From Aegilops tauschii subsp. strangulata (Eukaryota > Streptophyta > Magnoliopsida > Poales > Poaceae): a stretch of DNA of 64,000 bases. Each line of letters opens with the position of its first letter. Positions within the stretch are counted from its first letter, which is position 1. Positions 34,274 to 46,083 of the stretch are shown here, piece by piece. The notes under the pieces are model-generated. The model was not told the origin of the DNA. It worked only from the letters and a program-made list of their open reading frames with translations, and made no database searches. Both the position numbers and the translations under genes were made by a program. The stretch lies in assembly GCF_002575655.3 (NCBI RefSeq), contig NC_053035.3:377867792-377931791 (forward strand), written 5' to 3'.

Positions 34274-35514
34274 GCGATCGACGGCGAGGACTTCAACAGC
34301 GGTGGCGGAAATCGCAACAAAAAAGGAGCAACGACACAATAAGCGGATGGAAGCGAAGAACACCGCACAAGTAATTGAAGGTAATTATCATTCTATCCCA
34401 CTCCATTCCACCGGGTAGATCGTAGTGATTTTTCCACTTCCAGGAACAGCAACCCTAGCCACCGCTACCAAGGAGTTTTCTAATAACCTAAATCAATTTG
34501 CCTAACAAATTGAACTAGCGCAGAGATGAGATTTAATAGAAATGCTACTGCTCTCCGCCATGGGATTTTCGCCATACGATTTGTGCTCAAAGGTAAAAAA
34601 CCTAAAACATCAGTAACTAGAATACGTCGATAGATCCAAACCCCGCAAGCATCCTAAGAGGCCAAAACTGGTAATCGTACGAGATTTTCTACATCCCTTG
34701 TCCCGTCAATGTAACCGTTTTTCAAATTAAGTGCCTCTGGTGTGAAATACCGTAAACAAAGAATAGGTGTACCTTGTGCTTCTAGGGTAAAACAACCCGT
34801 GCCTCTCTATCCATGCAAATTTGTTTTCACACCACGCAGGGTTTTTTCCTGTGACACTCGACTCTGCTTCTAACACCTGCCCATTTTTTATGCAGCAATG
34901 ACAAATCCTCATGAAGAAGCTAAAACCCAGCAAAATATTGACGAAGACCCTGCTGAAGAGCATGCAATCCAGCAAGCTCATGTCAAAGGTTGAGCAAAAG
35001 TCTCCACTGTCCATCTACAAAAAACTATATTGAGATATTAATAACTTAACTGCTATCCTTGACAACAATAACTTAACTATGTCTAAAAATAAAACTACTT
35101 GCCACTTTTTATATATTTCTTTATAGAAAACATTAAAAATGTTCGCACACTATCTTATTTTTAATTCAAAAACAGTTTAACTTACCCAATAAATCTTCAA
35201 CTATCATTGATGATATTCCTCCCATTATGAAATATCACCTGCAGAGTGCATTTTTGTCTCAGAAAATGCTTCACCCTAACTTCACTTCCCTAGCTGCACT
35301 CATAACCATAATTAATATTTTCTTCCATCCGCTGATTAGCTCAATCGGTAACAATAGTAATAACCTATCTTAACCCAAGAAAAGAAAACTAAAAATCCCC
35401 TTTGGAAGTTTCACATTCCTTATGCATAATCATGGAAGATATATATTTTAAATGTGTATCAATTATTTTTCGGACAAAAAGAACATCCTTTTTTGTTACC
35501 TGGTCATTATACAG

Positions 35515-37020
35515 GACACCAAGACGGTGATATTCAAAGCACAGAAACAGGCAGCATGTCTCCTCATTCATCAGAAAAGGACACAGAACAAAACATGAGG
35601 AACAAACCACCTGCGGAAGAAATGATAACTTACACCAGGCTCAACAGGATTAAACATCTAGGAACAAGCAAAAAAAGAGAAAATCTGATACAAGCACTGT
35701 TTTTACTCCTGGAGCAAAAAGGCAAAAGCAAAAGGACAATGCTGAAAACATCGTCGACACTAGTACCTTGCAGCATCAGCCATTACCTCTAATGGTACTC
35801 CCACCAATAGCACCAACCGCCACGAAGAAACAAGGTGAACGCAAGAAGAAAAACAAACGACAAAGGGTAGAAAAATAACAAGACGATACCAACAGCAAAG
35901 GTTCAGATACCAATGATGACGACGATGACAGGGAACATGATGCAGATTTCATTCCTACAGACGGCGATGATGCCGAAGAGCATGACAGCGACGCAGAACA
36001 TGACGACGATGTAAAAACACACTTATGTACTAATTTTGAATACCACTATTCAGCACTCAGGATCTAACGTTCCTTTCTAACGAAACCCTTTCTTTTTGTC
36101 TTCTGAAACAGAACAAATCAGGACAGAAGGACAGAAAGTGGAGAAAGACAAGCGGAAAAGAATTGGCAGCACCAACAGTTGACGAAGAACAGCAAGAAAC
36201 AAACGAAGAGAAATGCCAAATCAAGGCAGGGACGACATTCGCTCATGTCAAGAAAGCATGGAATTTACTTAAAGACCGTCACAAGCAAGATATTAGGACG
36301 GCAGGATTTGGCAGCATAGAGAACTGCAAAATAATGGGCTCCATCTGCAGACCACTTGCAGCACACATCTACGACAACCTGGACACAGAAAGCATGACAA
36401 TAACCTTCGGTGATGGTACCGAAGACAAGAAAATCAAGATTACCAAGGAAGCTATACACAAGGTGTTTGGATACCCAAACGGCACGGAAAAGTCAGCACC
36501 AAGGCCAGCGAAGAGCCCAACTTCAATGAAAGAACTGATGTCAGACCTTGGCTTCAAACATACAGATTTCAAGCCAAAAGAACTATTCACGGAGCTAAAA
36601 AAAATTGGTGGAACTAGATGACGAACAGTCAAACAGGAAATCAGTTAAAATATTTTTCCTTATTTTTTTCCACAACGTTGTCTGCGGGTCAAGCGCCGCT
36701 ATCTTCGCTCGACAAGCTATAATGGTAGAGGACATGGACTATCCAGAGATGGCAAAGATGGATTTCTGCGAGGTAATCGTCGAATGTATTAAGGAAGGAG
36801 CCAAGATATGGCAGAAACACGGAAATTTGCCTCAGGAATCGACTCCCTGCTGCTGCCAACCGACACAAAAGAAATGTGGAAGATTGCAGAGACAATGGAC
36901 AAGACCTCATTACGACGAGCAAACCATCTCAAAGAGAGCGACCTAGCGAAAATAGCTAGAGCAGACATGAAAAGGGACGGAAAAGCACGACCAGATGACA
37001 ATGAATTTGGCAAAATACAG
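35515..37020 (+). pseudogene. Unit C exons 3-4: leader and DUF1985-like domain
   Basis: Exon 3 starts HQDGDIQSTETGSM and ends before GTAAAA near 36010. Exon 4 is 36112-37020. Its N-terminal half (WNLLKDRHKQDIRTAGFGS, HIYDNLD, EAIHKVFGYPNGTE) is close to unit A. An eighth A in 36597-36604 (seven expected) moves the next part into another frame (DDEQSNRKSVKIFFLIFFHN, DYPEMAKMDFCEVIVE). A 55-bp deletion near 36838 then restores the first frame for IDSLLLPTDTKEMWK, but a TGA at 36619-36621 remains in between. The deletion removes the NGLAQ-type segment seen in unit A. Confidence 0.72.
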
Positions 37021-37106
37021 GTATAGCTATATTGTACATAAATCAGTCCTTCCCTTTCTGAAAACGGTTTCCATTCTAATCAACTACATTCCACCAAAAC
37101 GATGCA

Positions 37107-40100
37107 GACATGGAAAGGAACAACAGAGAGGATCTTCTATGCCAACACAGCATCAACTTCGTCTTCAATTCACTAGATAGCAGGAGAACATCGCAAACAA
37201 CAGCAACACCAGAACACGACCAAACTGCTACCACCTCCACCCAAACGCCGGCGCGAACCACGTGTCGGCACCAGTGGAAGCAGGGAACCAATCAAAAGCA
37301 TCAGCACAGGAGCAGAAGAAAGATTCCAAAGGGTAAACAAATTGTTGGAAAAAGTACTCCTGAAGCAGAACAGATACCCGCAGTAACCACCAGGGCTAAA
37401 CACCAATGCAACAAAAAGGAAAAGATATTGGATGAAAAAAACAAGAACCTAGTCGTGCAACAAAAAATTGCCCTGATGGATTCATTAGAACAACTCAGAC
37501 AATTTCAGGACATAGTTTGCACAAGGTACCTGACAGACAACGCGACCCTGCAGACACTAGAGCAAGCAGATCCAGCAGCCTCAAGTAGACTAGCCGATGC
37601 CAACCGCACGAATGAAATCGTAGCCACAACAGAACCAAGAGAAAGGAGAAAAAAAGAAAGAAGAAGAAGACGAAGAGAGGAAGAGAAGAACAAAATCAAG
37701 GGACATAGGCATTGACAAGAACAAGATAAAGCGGCAAAAACAGGTAAATAAATAGTAATGCATGGTGCCATACGCACCCTAAAGCAAACCCCTGTTTTCA
37801 TACCTCAACTGAAAAGAACTGCCTCAATGCTTTCAGGAACGTACCAATAGGACGCCAGGCCAAGATGAACTCCAACAGCAGGATGGTGTCAACAACCCCA
37901 AAAACACTAATGAACGGAACAAACAAAGCAACCTCACAACAGACAATGCTACAACAACAACTACCCCAACACATGCACAAGATACGATCAACGTCAGAAC
38001 CTGTGAAGAGGTCAGTATGAACATCCATTTTTCCTTTCAAAACTGGATAGAGTTATAAGTTAACTGACAAACCTCCAACAAAATATAGGCTCAGCTGAAG
38101 AACAATCAAGTCAGCATCCCCGCCAACCAAATGCAAGAGGCTAACCCAGAATCAACCGTTAGCATAACAAACGACAAAGAAGAAGAAAACAACGAAGAGG
38201 AGGTAAACTTCCATAGCCCACTATTACCCACACCGAAAACTCATAAATGGCAGGAAAGAAAGTGAACCGCAAACTCATATTGTTTGATCTCCAGGTATCA
38301 CAAGCACTGCAAGACCAAGAGACAACCCGTGTTGAAATTGAACCCCATAGTGAACCTCAAACAGACGAAGGCATCACAGAACAGGAACTTTGTGTACAAG
38401 AGATTTCCAGCGCCACAACATTGCAGATCACCATCAAGAGTACAAAGGAGAAAGCCCAAGACATCCCAGCCGATGAGAAACAAGAGACTGTTATACCTGA
38501 CAAACAAACAGTAGATGCAGGCACGAATAACCCAGTCATCAACACGGAGGTAAAAATTCAACAACAACAACCACTTTTCAAAATATTTATGATGTCTGAA
38601 CTACCTAATACACCCTGCCACGGCAATACAAAGATTATAAGGGATGTCTCACCCTTTTCTTTGAACAAATGCAGGAAACAAACGAGTACGCTGATCTCGA
38701 AGATCAAGAACTTCAAACAACAACATCTGAAGAGGTGAGGTTACAAAGCTCGTACACAAATGAAGTTCAATCTATAATTTCAATTTTTATTAAACAGGAA
38801 GAAGAAGCAAGCAAAAGCACTAGCACAGACATTCAACAAGAAAAACTAGAGGACAACACGAGACAAGGAGAAGCCGTAGTACAAGCAGTAGGCAGTCCTG
38901 CAACTCCAGAGATAGAGGTCTTATAAAAAAATTGTAACTGAACAGTCAGAAATGCACCCATTTCTTAAATATTTTTTGTGTTGGTGCAGGCACAAGAAGC
39001 TCAAGAAACCATCAACAATCAAGACCATCAAACACAACCAGAGGAGCCCAATGAACAACCCGAACATGTTCTTCAAACGATAGACAATAATGCCACTGAA
39101 GACCAAGCCACGAAAAATTCACTCACCAAACAACAGGTACCAGAGACAGAGGCAGCGTCAACGACTGAAAAGGTAAACTTACAAAACCTGCAACTATGAA
39201 ATTATAAAATTGCTGCGTGCACAATCAAATAAACTCCAACCTACCACATTTGTATTCACTCCAATGGACTCTCACTTTGCCACCTCTATGTTTGAACAGC
39301 TGCAAGAAAAATACAAGGTCAGTGACGATGAACAACAAAATAAAGAGCAAGAGAAGGACCCAAAACCACCACTGAACGAAGAATCAGCAGTAACAACAAC
39401 AAATACAGAGGTGAAAACACATAATACCTCTTCATGAACTTATAGTTCAAGAACACGCATTTGACATTTCACTACTTTCCTGCATCGCAGAGAGAGGAGA
39501 CCAATGAGCAAAAGGAGCGCACTCAAGAAGGGCAACATGTTCTTCAAAAGGCAGACATCAACGTAACAGAAGACCAAGCCCCAAAATATTCACTCACCGA
39601 AAAACACGCAGCAGAGACGGCAGCAGCGACAATGAATGAAAAGGAAAAGTTACATACGTTGATCCTATCAAAGTATAAAATAGCTATGTGGAACCTCAAA
39701 TGCACTGCCACTTGGCCACCCGTGTGTTTCAAAAGCTACAAGACAAAAACGACGGCAGCGGCGATGAACTACAAAAGAAAGAAGAAGAAGAAGAAGAAGA
39801 AGATGCCCAAAAACCTCCACTCAACGAAGAACAAGCACATCATTCAGCAACAGCAACGAGAACAGTAGCAGAGACAACAGAAGCAGCAACGATTGAGGAG
39901 GTAAAGTTATATAAGATGATTCTACGAAAATATAAGGTAGTTCCATGAGAACTCAAATTTATGATTGAACAGCTGCAAGACAAAAACCATGACAGTGACG
40001 ATGAACACCAAAACAAAGAACATGAGGATACCCAAGAAACTACACTCAACGAAGAACGAGTGGAACAGTCAGCATCACGAACGACAGCTCAACAGGTGAA

Positions 40101-40800
40101 GTTGCACAAAATGTCTCCACAAAATTATGAGTTAATCACAATCAAAATAGCTCAAACAACGCACCGAACGCTTCGCTATTTTCCCATAACAGCTGCTATA
40201 ATTAAAATAAAGTAGCAAGTTAAATTATTTCAATGCTTTTTCAATGATAACGCAGAAACACGAAGAAGGCGACCACGGAGATACAAGCAATGAAGCAGAC
40301 ACACACATTGTTCCAGAGAAAGAAGCAGAAACCATCGAAGAAAACCCAACACCATCGTACGATGCCAATTCCCCTGGGAGAGAGGTCAGTGCCAACCAGG
40401 TCGAGACTGAAAAACAAGACGGAAAAGACCACCAGCAAGACACGACGGCTGACAAGGAAAAACATTATGCTAAGAAAGACACAGACGACTCAAATGAGGA
40501 TGGAGCAAAAACTAAACAAAAGGGTACAACGCAAAAAGAAGAACATACATACCGCAAGAAGCAGAAGGAGAACAAGAAAGGAACAACACTGGACAGGACA
40601 TATCTTCTAGCAATGAAGCAGGCAAGACAATAGAAACTTAATTGCTATCATGTGATCTTGTGACTTGGAATTATTTACATTAAATTCAAAATCATCGCAG
40701 GCACAATGGAGAAAGGGGACAAAGATAGTGATTCCGTCAACAAAGCCATCGAAGACCGGTACAATGCTGTATGCAAGCCATGGACACAAAGAGAAATGTA
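37107..40800 (+). pseudogene. Unit C low-complexity exons with exon duplications
   Basis: Charged, Q/T/E/K-rich exons. The first (from about 37107) holds LMDSLEQLRQFQDIVC, shared with unit A. Downstream are repeated exon types: beta at about 38990-39173 and 39490-39650 (HVLQ...EDQA.KxSLTxK), alpha at about 39262-39411, 39700-39902 and 39960-40098 (QLQ.K...SDDE.QNKE), each followed by a GAG|GTAAA or AAG|GTAAA type donor. Unit A has one of each. A run of GAA codons lies at about 39779-39803. The product would be a longer disordered spacer. Exon borders inferred from splice-like signals only. Confidence 0.55.
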
Positions 40801-40894
40801 AGTTCATGCAACTAACACAAAACACATTATTACACACGATCATTTTGACTGTATCATGTGTAAACTAAAACATTTTTCTAAATATACTTTGCAG

Positions 40895-42060
40895 GGATGA
40901 GCTTTCCATTACAACGAACAAGTTTGATGTCAATCTAGTCCATGTCGCCGAAAGTTTCAAGGTCGGTAAATCAGTACGCACCGAAGCAATCGAGCCCATG
41001 CTAACAATCTTGAGAAAACAACTAAATGGCACAAGGAGAAAGATTATGTCATTAAGCAACACTGTAAGTAAAGATCACGGCAAAAGAATCACGTTTAAAA
41101 CAATATATATGACTTTATAAATAGATAAACTTTCCCTATAACTGAACTGACAAATTCCCTTTGTGTACCTATGACGAAACAAGCAGCACTCAATAAAGGA
41201 AGCCAACGACGAAGATCCAATGTGCTACAGAAATAATGATCAAGAACACATTAGAAAAAAATTACTACCTGCCAGGCTTACATCATTTTTCAACATGCAA
41301 GAAGAAGAAAAACTGCAAGATTATAACATGGTAAGCAGATCAGCTTGCGTATATGTTATGCAAAAGTTCTCTTTTTATTTTATGTTTCTAAATATAAGAA
41401 GATTTCCAAATATTTTCTTTTTATTTTTTGTTTTGCAGTTCCTTCTACTATGTCCGTCGCACGGGTTTGAGCAAGACGAAAATACAAGTCATTACTTCAC
41501 CATTACAGTTAACATGCAAAAACAGCACTTTGAACTCCTTGACTCTTCAACTGCATATCCAGGCACAATAGAATTCTTCAACAATGTAACCAGCAAATTA
41601 ATGAAAATATGGAAGCAAGTAAGTACAGAGCTATAGCTTTCACAAAAAAGCATCGACCATTTCAAAAGGGTCAAACTGCAGGTGCCACTTCAAGGAGAAG
41701 ACACGTAAACACTTCCAACATATCACTTCTTTCTTTTTTTCAATGCAAGATTCAATACTACAATTACTGAAATAATTCTGTTCTTTCGTCTTTTCAATGC
41801 AAAAATTACCACTATCATTGCTCCAACACTTCTCTTCTTTCTGTTTCTTGAATGCAACAATCTTACTAGTACCATTCCTCTACATGCAGAATGGACTGCG
41901 CATTCTATATGTACATGAACCTGAAGCACTACTCCAATGATGGAACAGCAGCAAACTTAGAGCCAGAACAAGTACCATAGTTGAGGAAAAAAATTCTATA
42001 TCAACTAATCAGTCAACACAGAGGGAATACTAAACTGTCATTAATCAAGTGTACAACAGG
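40895..42060 (+). pseudogene. Unit C Ulp1-like fold 1
   Basis: Starts after TTTGCAG with DELSITTNKFDVNLVHVAES. His is CAT 41490-41492 (TSHYFTITVNM), Asp is GAC 41541-41543 (FELLDSS), Gln is CAA 41691-41693 (VPLQGED) and Cys is TGC 41897-41899 (MDCAFYMYMN). The Gln-Cys distance is seven, one codon longer than unit A. A TAG at 41978-41980 (AAG in unit A) cuts the protein after the Cys helix. The intron 41706-41889 contains three degenerate copies of about 52 bp (CTTCTTT...CAATGCAA). Confidence 0.75.
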
Positions 42061-42149
42061 TTGGTCTTTTCAGAAACTAATCCTTACAATTTTGTCACAC
42101 TAGAAGAAGTAATATTCTTTTTAAATTATTATTTTTTGACTCTAACAGA

Positions 42150-42858
42150 TATGCTGAAGTATGAAGTCGATATGGGAGACAAAGAAATGCAACAGATAGA
42201 ATGTTGCGTACTAGAAGAGTTTCCGCCAAATCCAGAGCCAAAAGAACATATTATGCATGCGACAACCACAAAAGAGCATGAAGTTATTGATATATCCAGT
42301 AAACACAAAGAGGTTATGGATGTCAGCAGCCACGCCGTGGCCCAAGAATCTTGCATAGACCACGAAGAAAAGGATCCACCAATAGAACCACATCAACCAC
42401 CACCAGACGACAAGATACCACACCAGCAGCAAAATATCAAGAGCAATATCCCGAGCACAGAGCAACTAACAGGCACTGATTTAAAAGAGGATGTCAGAAG
42501 CAACGACGCACCAAATACACAATAACAGGTTTCCGAGCAGAAGAAACAGCATGTTCTTCTTCAAGAAGAAATAGGCTCAACAAGCAATCAGCAAGGCACC
42601 TCCAGCACCATCTCTCTAGACTTCCTAAAACCCAAAACAATGGAAAAGCAAGAAGAAGTTCATGAATTTCTTTCAAGCCTTAAGCCGCTCCAACTAGACG
42701 AATACAACGAGCATGTAAAGATGGGCGTTGAATTCGACGTAATCAAAACAAGGTTGAATGACATGAAAGCTATGAATTCGACAAAGATGCCAAGCCATAT
42801 CTGACAATCTTGCAGCAAGAATCAGGAGAACATTCAATGCCTCAATCATCTGAGAACA
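42150..42858 (+). pseudogene. Unit C acidic linker between folds 1 and 2
   Basis: Starts DMLKYEVDMGDKEMQQIE, continues E/K/Q/P-rich with DPPIEPHQPPPDDK (unit A has DPPIEPDIPPPDKK). A TAA near 42524 follows NAPNTQ. FDVIKTRLNDMK is followed by a frame change near 42775 into YEFDKDAKPYLTILQQE. Confidence 0.55.
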
Positions 42859-44083
42859 TCTCAGACAATAAAATCACAGTCAAGAAGAGACCGGTAAAGC
42901 CTTCAAGAAGGCTCCATGGAAAAATCATGATTCCTACTTTTGTCCCAGGAGATTTCAAATTTATGAACGAAGCCATAGCACTTCATGAATACCTATTCAG
43001 CAAAGAAGGACATGACGAATGCGGAGAGTAAGTACTTTCTCTTGTCACAACAAAAAAAAGAAATGTTGCCCCTTTTTAAACAAACCTAACTAATGTATAA
43101 ACTTTTTCTGCTTGCAGTGTAAACGCATATATTAGCTCGAAGCAACCCGATTGGATTACAGTAAAACAAATAATGGAACAGCTGCAGAAAGGAGATAATG
43201 GACAGATGGAGGGCTCCATCGCAAACGCATTGTTCGAAGAATGGACAGTGCAACAACAATACAACACAACCGATAAAGCCATACTTCCCGCAGAATTTGC
43301 AAACGTATGAAGTCCAATTTCATAAAAACACTTGCATCATTTCAATGATTACAAAGATTGAACTACAAAGTAGAAAACTTTTTGGTCGCAGATCAAGCTC
43401 GATGTTAAAATTGGAGAAAAAGGAGGACTAGCAGAATTCAATGAGGACGAAGCATTGAAACAGTTTGCACCCCTGTAACAGGGAAGGAACTTTTAAAGAA
43501 AAAGCTGGTAAGTTAATAGAAATATACAAACATAATTCATTTTTCCTACAGATTGCACATTCACATGTCATTTAATTCTCCTGACAAGAATGAACTTTAA
43601 CTCACTCTGTCTCCAAACACCGCAGATTATGATACCTCACAACACAGCTAAACACTACACACTGTACATGCTCAACAAGTACACGAGCTCCATCGACATA
43701 CTTGACTCACTGAATTACAGAGACGGAGACGGAAAAAGCACATGGAAAACACACCATAAGGATCACCCAGAATTGGTACGTCAATTCAACCTTGTTTTCT
43801 AATTGGTTTTCCAATTCCTGCATTCCCTTGTTTAATGCCAAAACCCAACAATAACACCAAACCGTAATCACAGATTAAAAGGATGCACGCACTCATGAAG
43901 AAGCATTACGGCGAAGCGGAGCTACGAGCCAACAGCGAACCGAACTGGTCGAGGATAGCAGAAACACCTAACAGAGTTTGCGTGCCAAAACAGCAGGGTA
44001 CCCAATGCAGACACTTCATGGTTCAATTTGCAAAATACTGGAATGGCATTGATCTCATAAAAGATGATGAGGATTTCGATGTA
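42859..44083 (+). pseudogene. Unit C Ulp1-like fold 2
   Basis: Begins PVKPSRRLHGKIMIP and FVPGDFKFMNEAIALHEYL. The exon with MEGSIANALFEEW is intact here. A one-base deletion near 43475 shifts the short exon ending VTGKELLKKKL. His is CAC 43653-43655 (KHYTLYMLNKY), Asp is GAC 43704-43706 (DILDSLNY), Gln 43991-43993 and Cys TGC 44006-44008 (KQQGTQCRHF). The fold-2 catalytic set is the same as in unit A, including the five-residue Gln-Cys spacing. Confidence 0.72.
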
Positions 44084-44192
44084 AGTGAATAGTACGAGAG
44101 CAACAATTTTAATTTTTACAAGCAACACTACTTGAATACTTCAATTATCTCATGAAAGAAAAATAAAAGAATATCCAATGACCTCCATGCAG

Positions 44193-45954
44193 CAAAGCAA
44201 CGTAGATGCCGAGTGGAAACCAGAGTTCCTTTTTACAGCCATATTTGGTGAAACAAACCAAGTAAAGTGCGAGGATCTACCTGGACGAATCAAAGAATTC
44301 AAACCAGAAACTTCAAAGTTCTTTTCCACCAACAAAGGTAAGAAAATCATTTCCACTTATCTTTTTTTTGTAATAACCTGCCTATCCCACGGTTCACCAA
44401 TGTCTTTCGTATCACGAAAGTCTACAATGTGCTGACAGAAACAGATGAAACAAAAAGGAAAAAAAGACGAAGCACCAGTCCATACCCAAAACATTCTCAT
44501 TGCTTCCAACACACAAAGGAAGCGTCCGACCTCTTTCATCTAGTCATGAGCGACAGCTGGCAGAAGGAATACAAAAAGTGAGTTGTTTTCTATTGCACCT
44601 CAAAATAGTTGGACAGAGGCCAAAAATAATGTAAAAATCTGTTTCTCACTGACCGTGACCTCCAAAATTATTGTATCTCCCTGTCGCAGCAAAACTATAT
44701 TTAGGCGCATCCGCAAGGACAGTGAAAGCACGCAACTTACTGGAGCCCAACTGAAGGTAGTATTTGGTCCAAGACCAGCACAGACGAACATACCACATCA
44801 TATGGAAAAGAGGGTCCTCGATGACATAGCAGAAATCTGGGAAAGCGGACAAGATTCAAAACAGAGTGACAGAGTAATATTAGGCCCAAACTTTGCAGAG
44901 GTAAACTTTTAAAAAGCAAAATCTTGTCTATATTTGCAACACCTACTCTTTTATATTGTTACACAGCTCTTTTTTCTAACAGTTTTTTTCATCATAAATA
45001 TTGTTTGCAGCATATATTGGATTTAAAGAAACACAAAACTAGTATTACAAAATTTAAAAATGAATTACAAAAAACAAAGAATCAGCTGGTTCCCATGTAT
45101 CTCTAGGAAAATCAACGCAAAAAGCTCTCAACAGCAAACATGGTAACAACCCTTTCCTCCATGACAAAATCACAAAATATGCGTTCTCTTAAATTACTTT
45201 ATATTAAACGGTCATCTAAGAAACAAGTATTTTGTACGCAGATATTCATTCCAATGGAGAGGCATGACCGCTATGTACTATATGTGCTGGACAAATACAA
45301 ACACAAAGTTCACATTATTGATCCTCGAGAAACGACTCCAGAGGAATTTGAGAAAGAAAAGATAGACATGGATAAATTGGATCCAAAAGAAGCATCTCGA
45401 GTTCTTCAGGAAAATGAAGATGCTAAAAAAGAAAGAGAAAGACAGTTTCAGGAATATCATGTTCATAAGTCGGCAATCGTAAGCAATATTAAAGCAATTT
45501 TTTTCAGTTTTACTAGTTGCAATATTAAAGCAATTACTTACAAAATGCAATATTCCCAGGTACCTAGGTTTAAAGAAGTCATCAACACCATACTTGAACA
45601 AACAATGAATCCAAACAAAACAAGATGGCAGATTCATACCGTGCAAGATGATCCAGTGGTAGAAAAGGGAGAATCAACATTTGCTGTTTTAAAGCTTGCA
45701 TTCATCTACAATGGTGAAAAGTTTGTCGAAGACCTGGAAGATTTGACAGTAAATTTATATATATTTACTTATAAACAACTTATATGCACAAACTCTAATG
45801 ATATACTTCTCTTCTAGGCAAAATTTCACAGGATGAGGTCGAAGATTGGAGGGCAGAGGCAATGTACATTCTCTTAAGTAGCGAGATGAATCAGGTCAAA
45901 GCTAATGAAATGGGTGACGAGATTAGCAAGATCTTCAGCAAAAATGAAGACTAA
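44193..45954 (+). pseudogene. Unit C Ulp1-like fold 3, catalytic residues lost
   Basis: Exons encode DAEWKPEFLFTAIFGETN, DLFHLVMSDSWQKEYKK, LTGAQLKVVFGP and RYVLYVLDKYKHKVHIIDP. The His position is CGC (Arg) at 45269-45271; Asp is kept; the exon at about 45559-45747 (KGESTFAVLKLAFIYNGEKF) has no Cys. Matches the loss pattern of unit A fold 3 apart from Asp versus Glu. The last exon (DEVEDWRAEAMYILL) follows a TTCACAG acceptor and ends in TAA at 45952-45954. Confidence 0.7.
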
Positions 45955-46083
45955 AACTTTTGATTTAGCCCGCGAGTCTAATTCTATCTAGACGTGAGAA
46001 AACAGTTTATCAATAACTCACATTTCTATGTAATGTAGTTAGAAATTGCGTGTTCATATTGAAAAGAGAACTATTTCGACAAC

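Larger units (their letters stand above)
34347..45954 (+). pseudogene. Unit C: second Ulp1-like gene with three protease-like folds
   Basis: Paralogue of unit A in the same orientation. Exon 1 is 34347-34380 (34 nt, MEAKNTAQVIE), exon 2 34896-34988, exon 3 from 35515, exon 4 36112-37020; the last exon ends MGDEISKIFSKNED and TAA at 45952-45954. Domain order equals unit A. Its middle region is longer because exons were duplicated (38990-40098). Lesions: a stop in exon 3 (VEK-stop near 35876), an extra A in 36597-36604, a 55-bp deletion near 36838, TAG 41978-41980, a frame change near 42775 and a frameshift near 43475. These differ from unit A lesions, so the two copies decayed separately. Unit A is the better reference for the N-terminal domain and unit C for fold 2. 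Confidence 0.75.
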
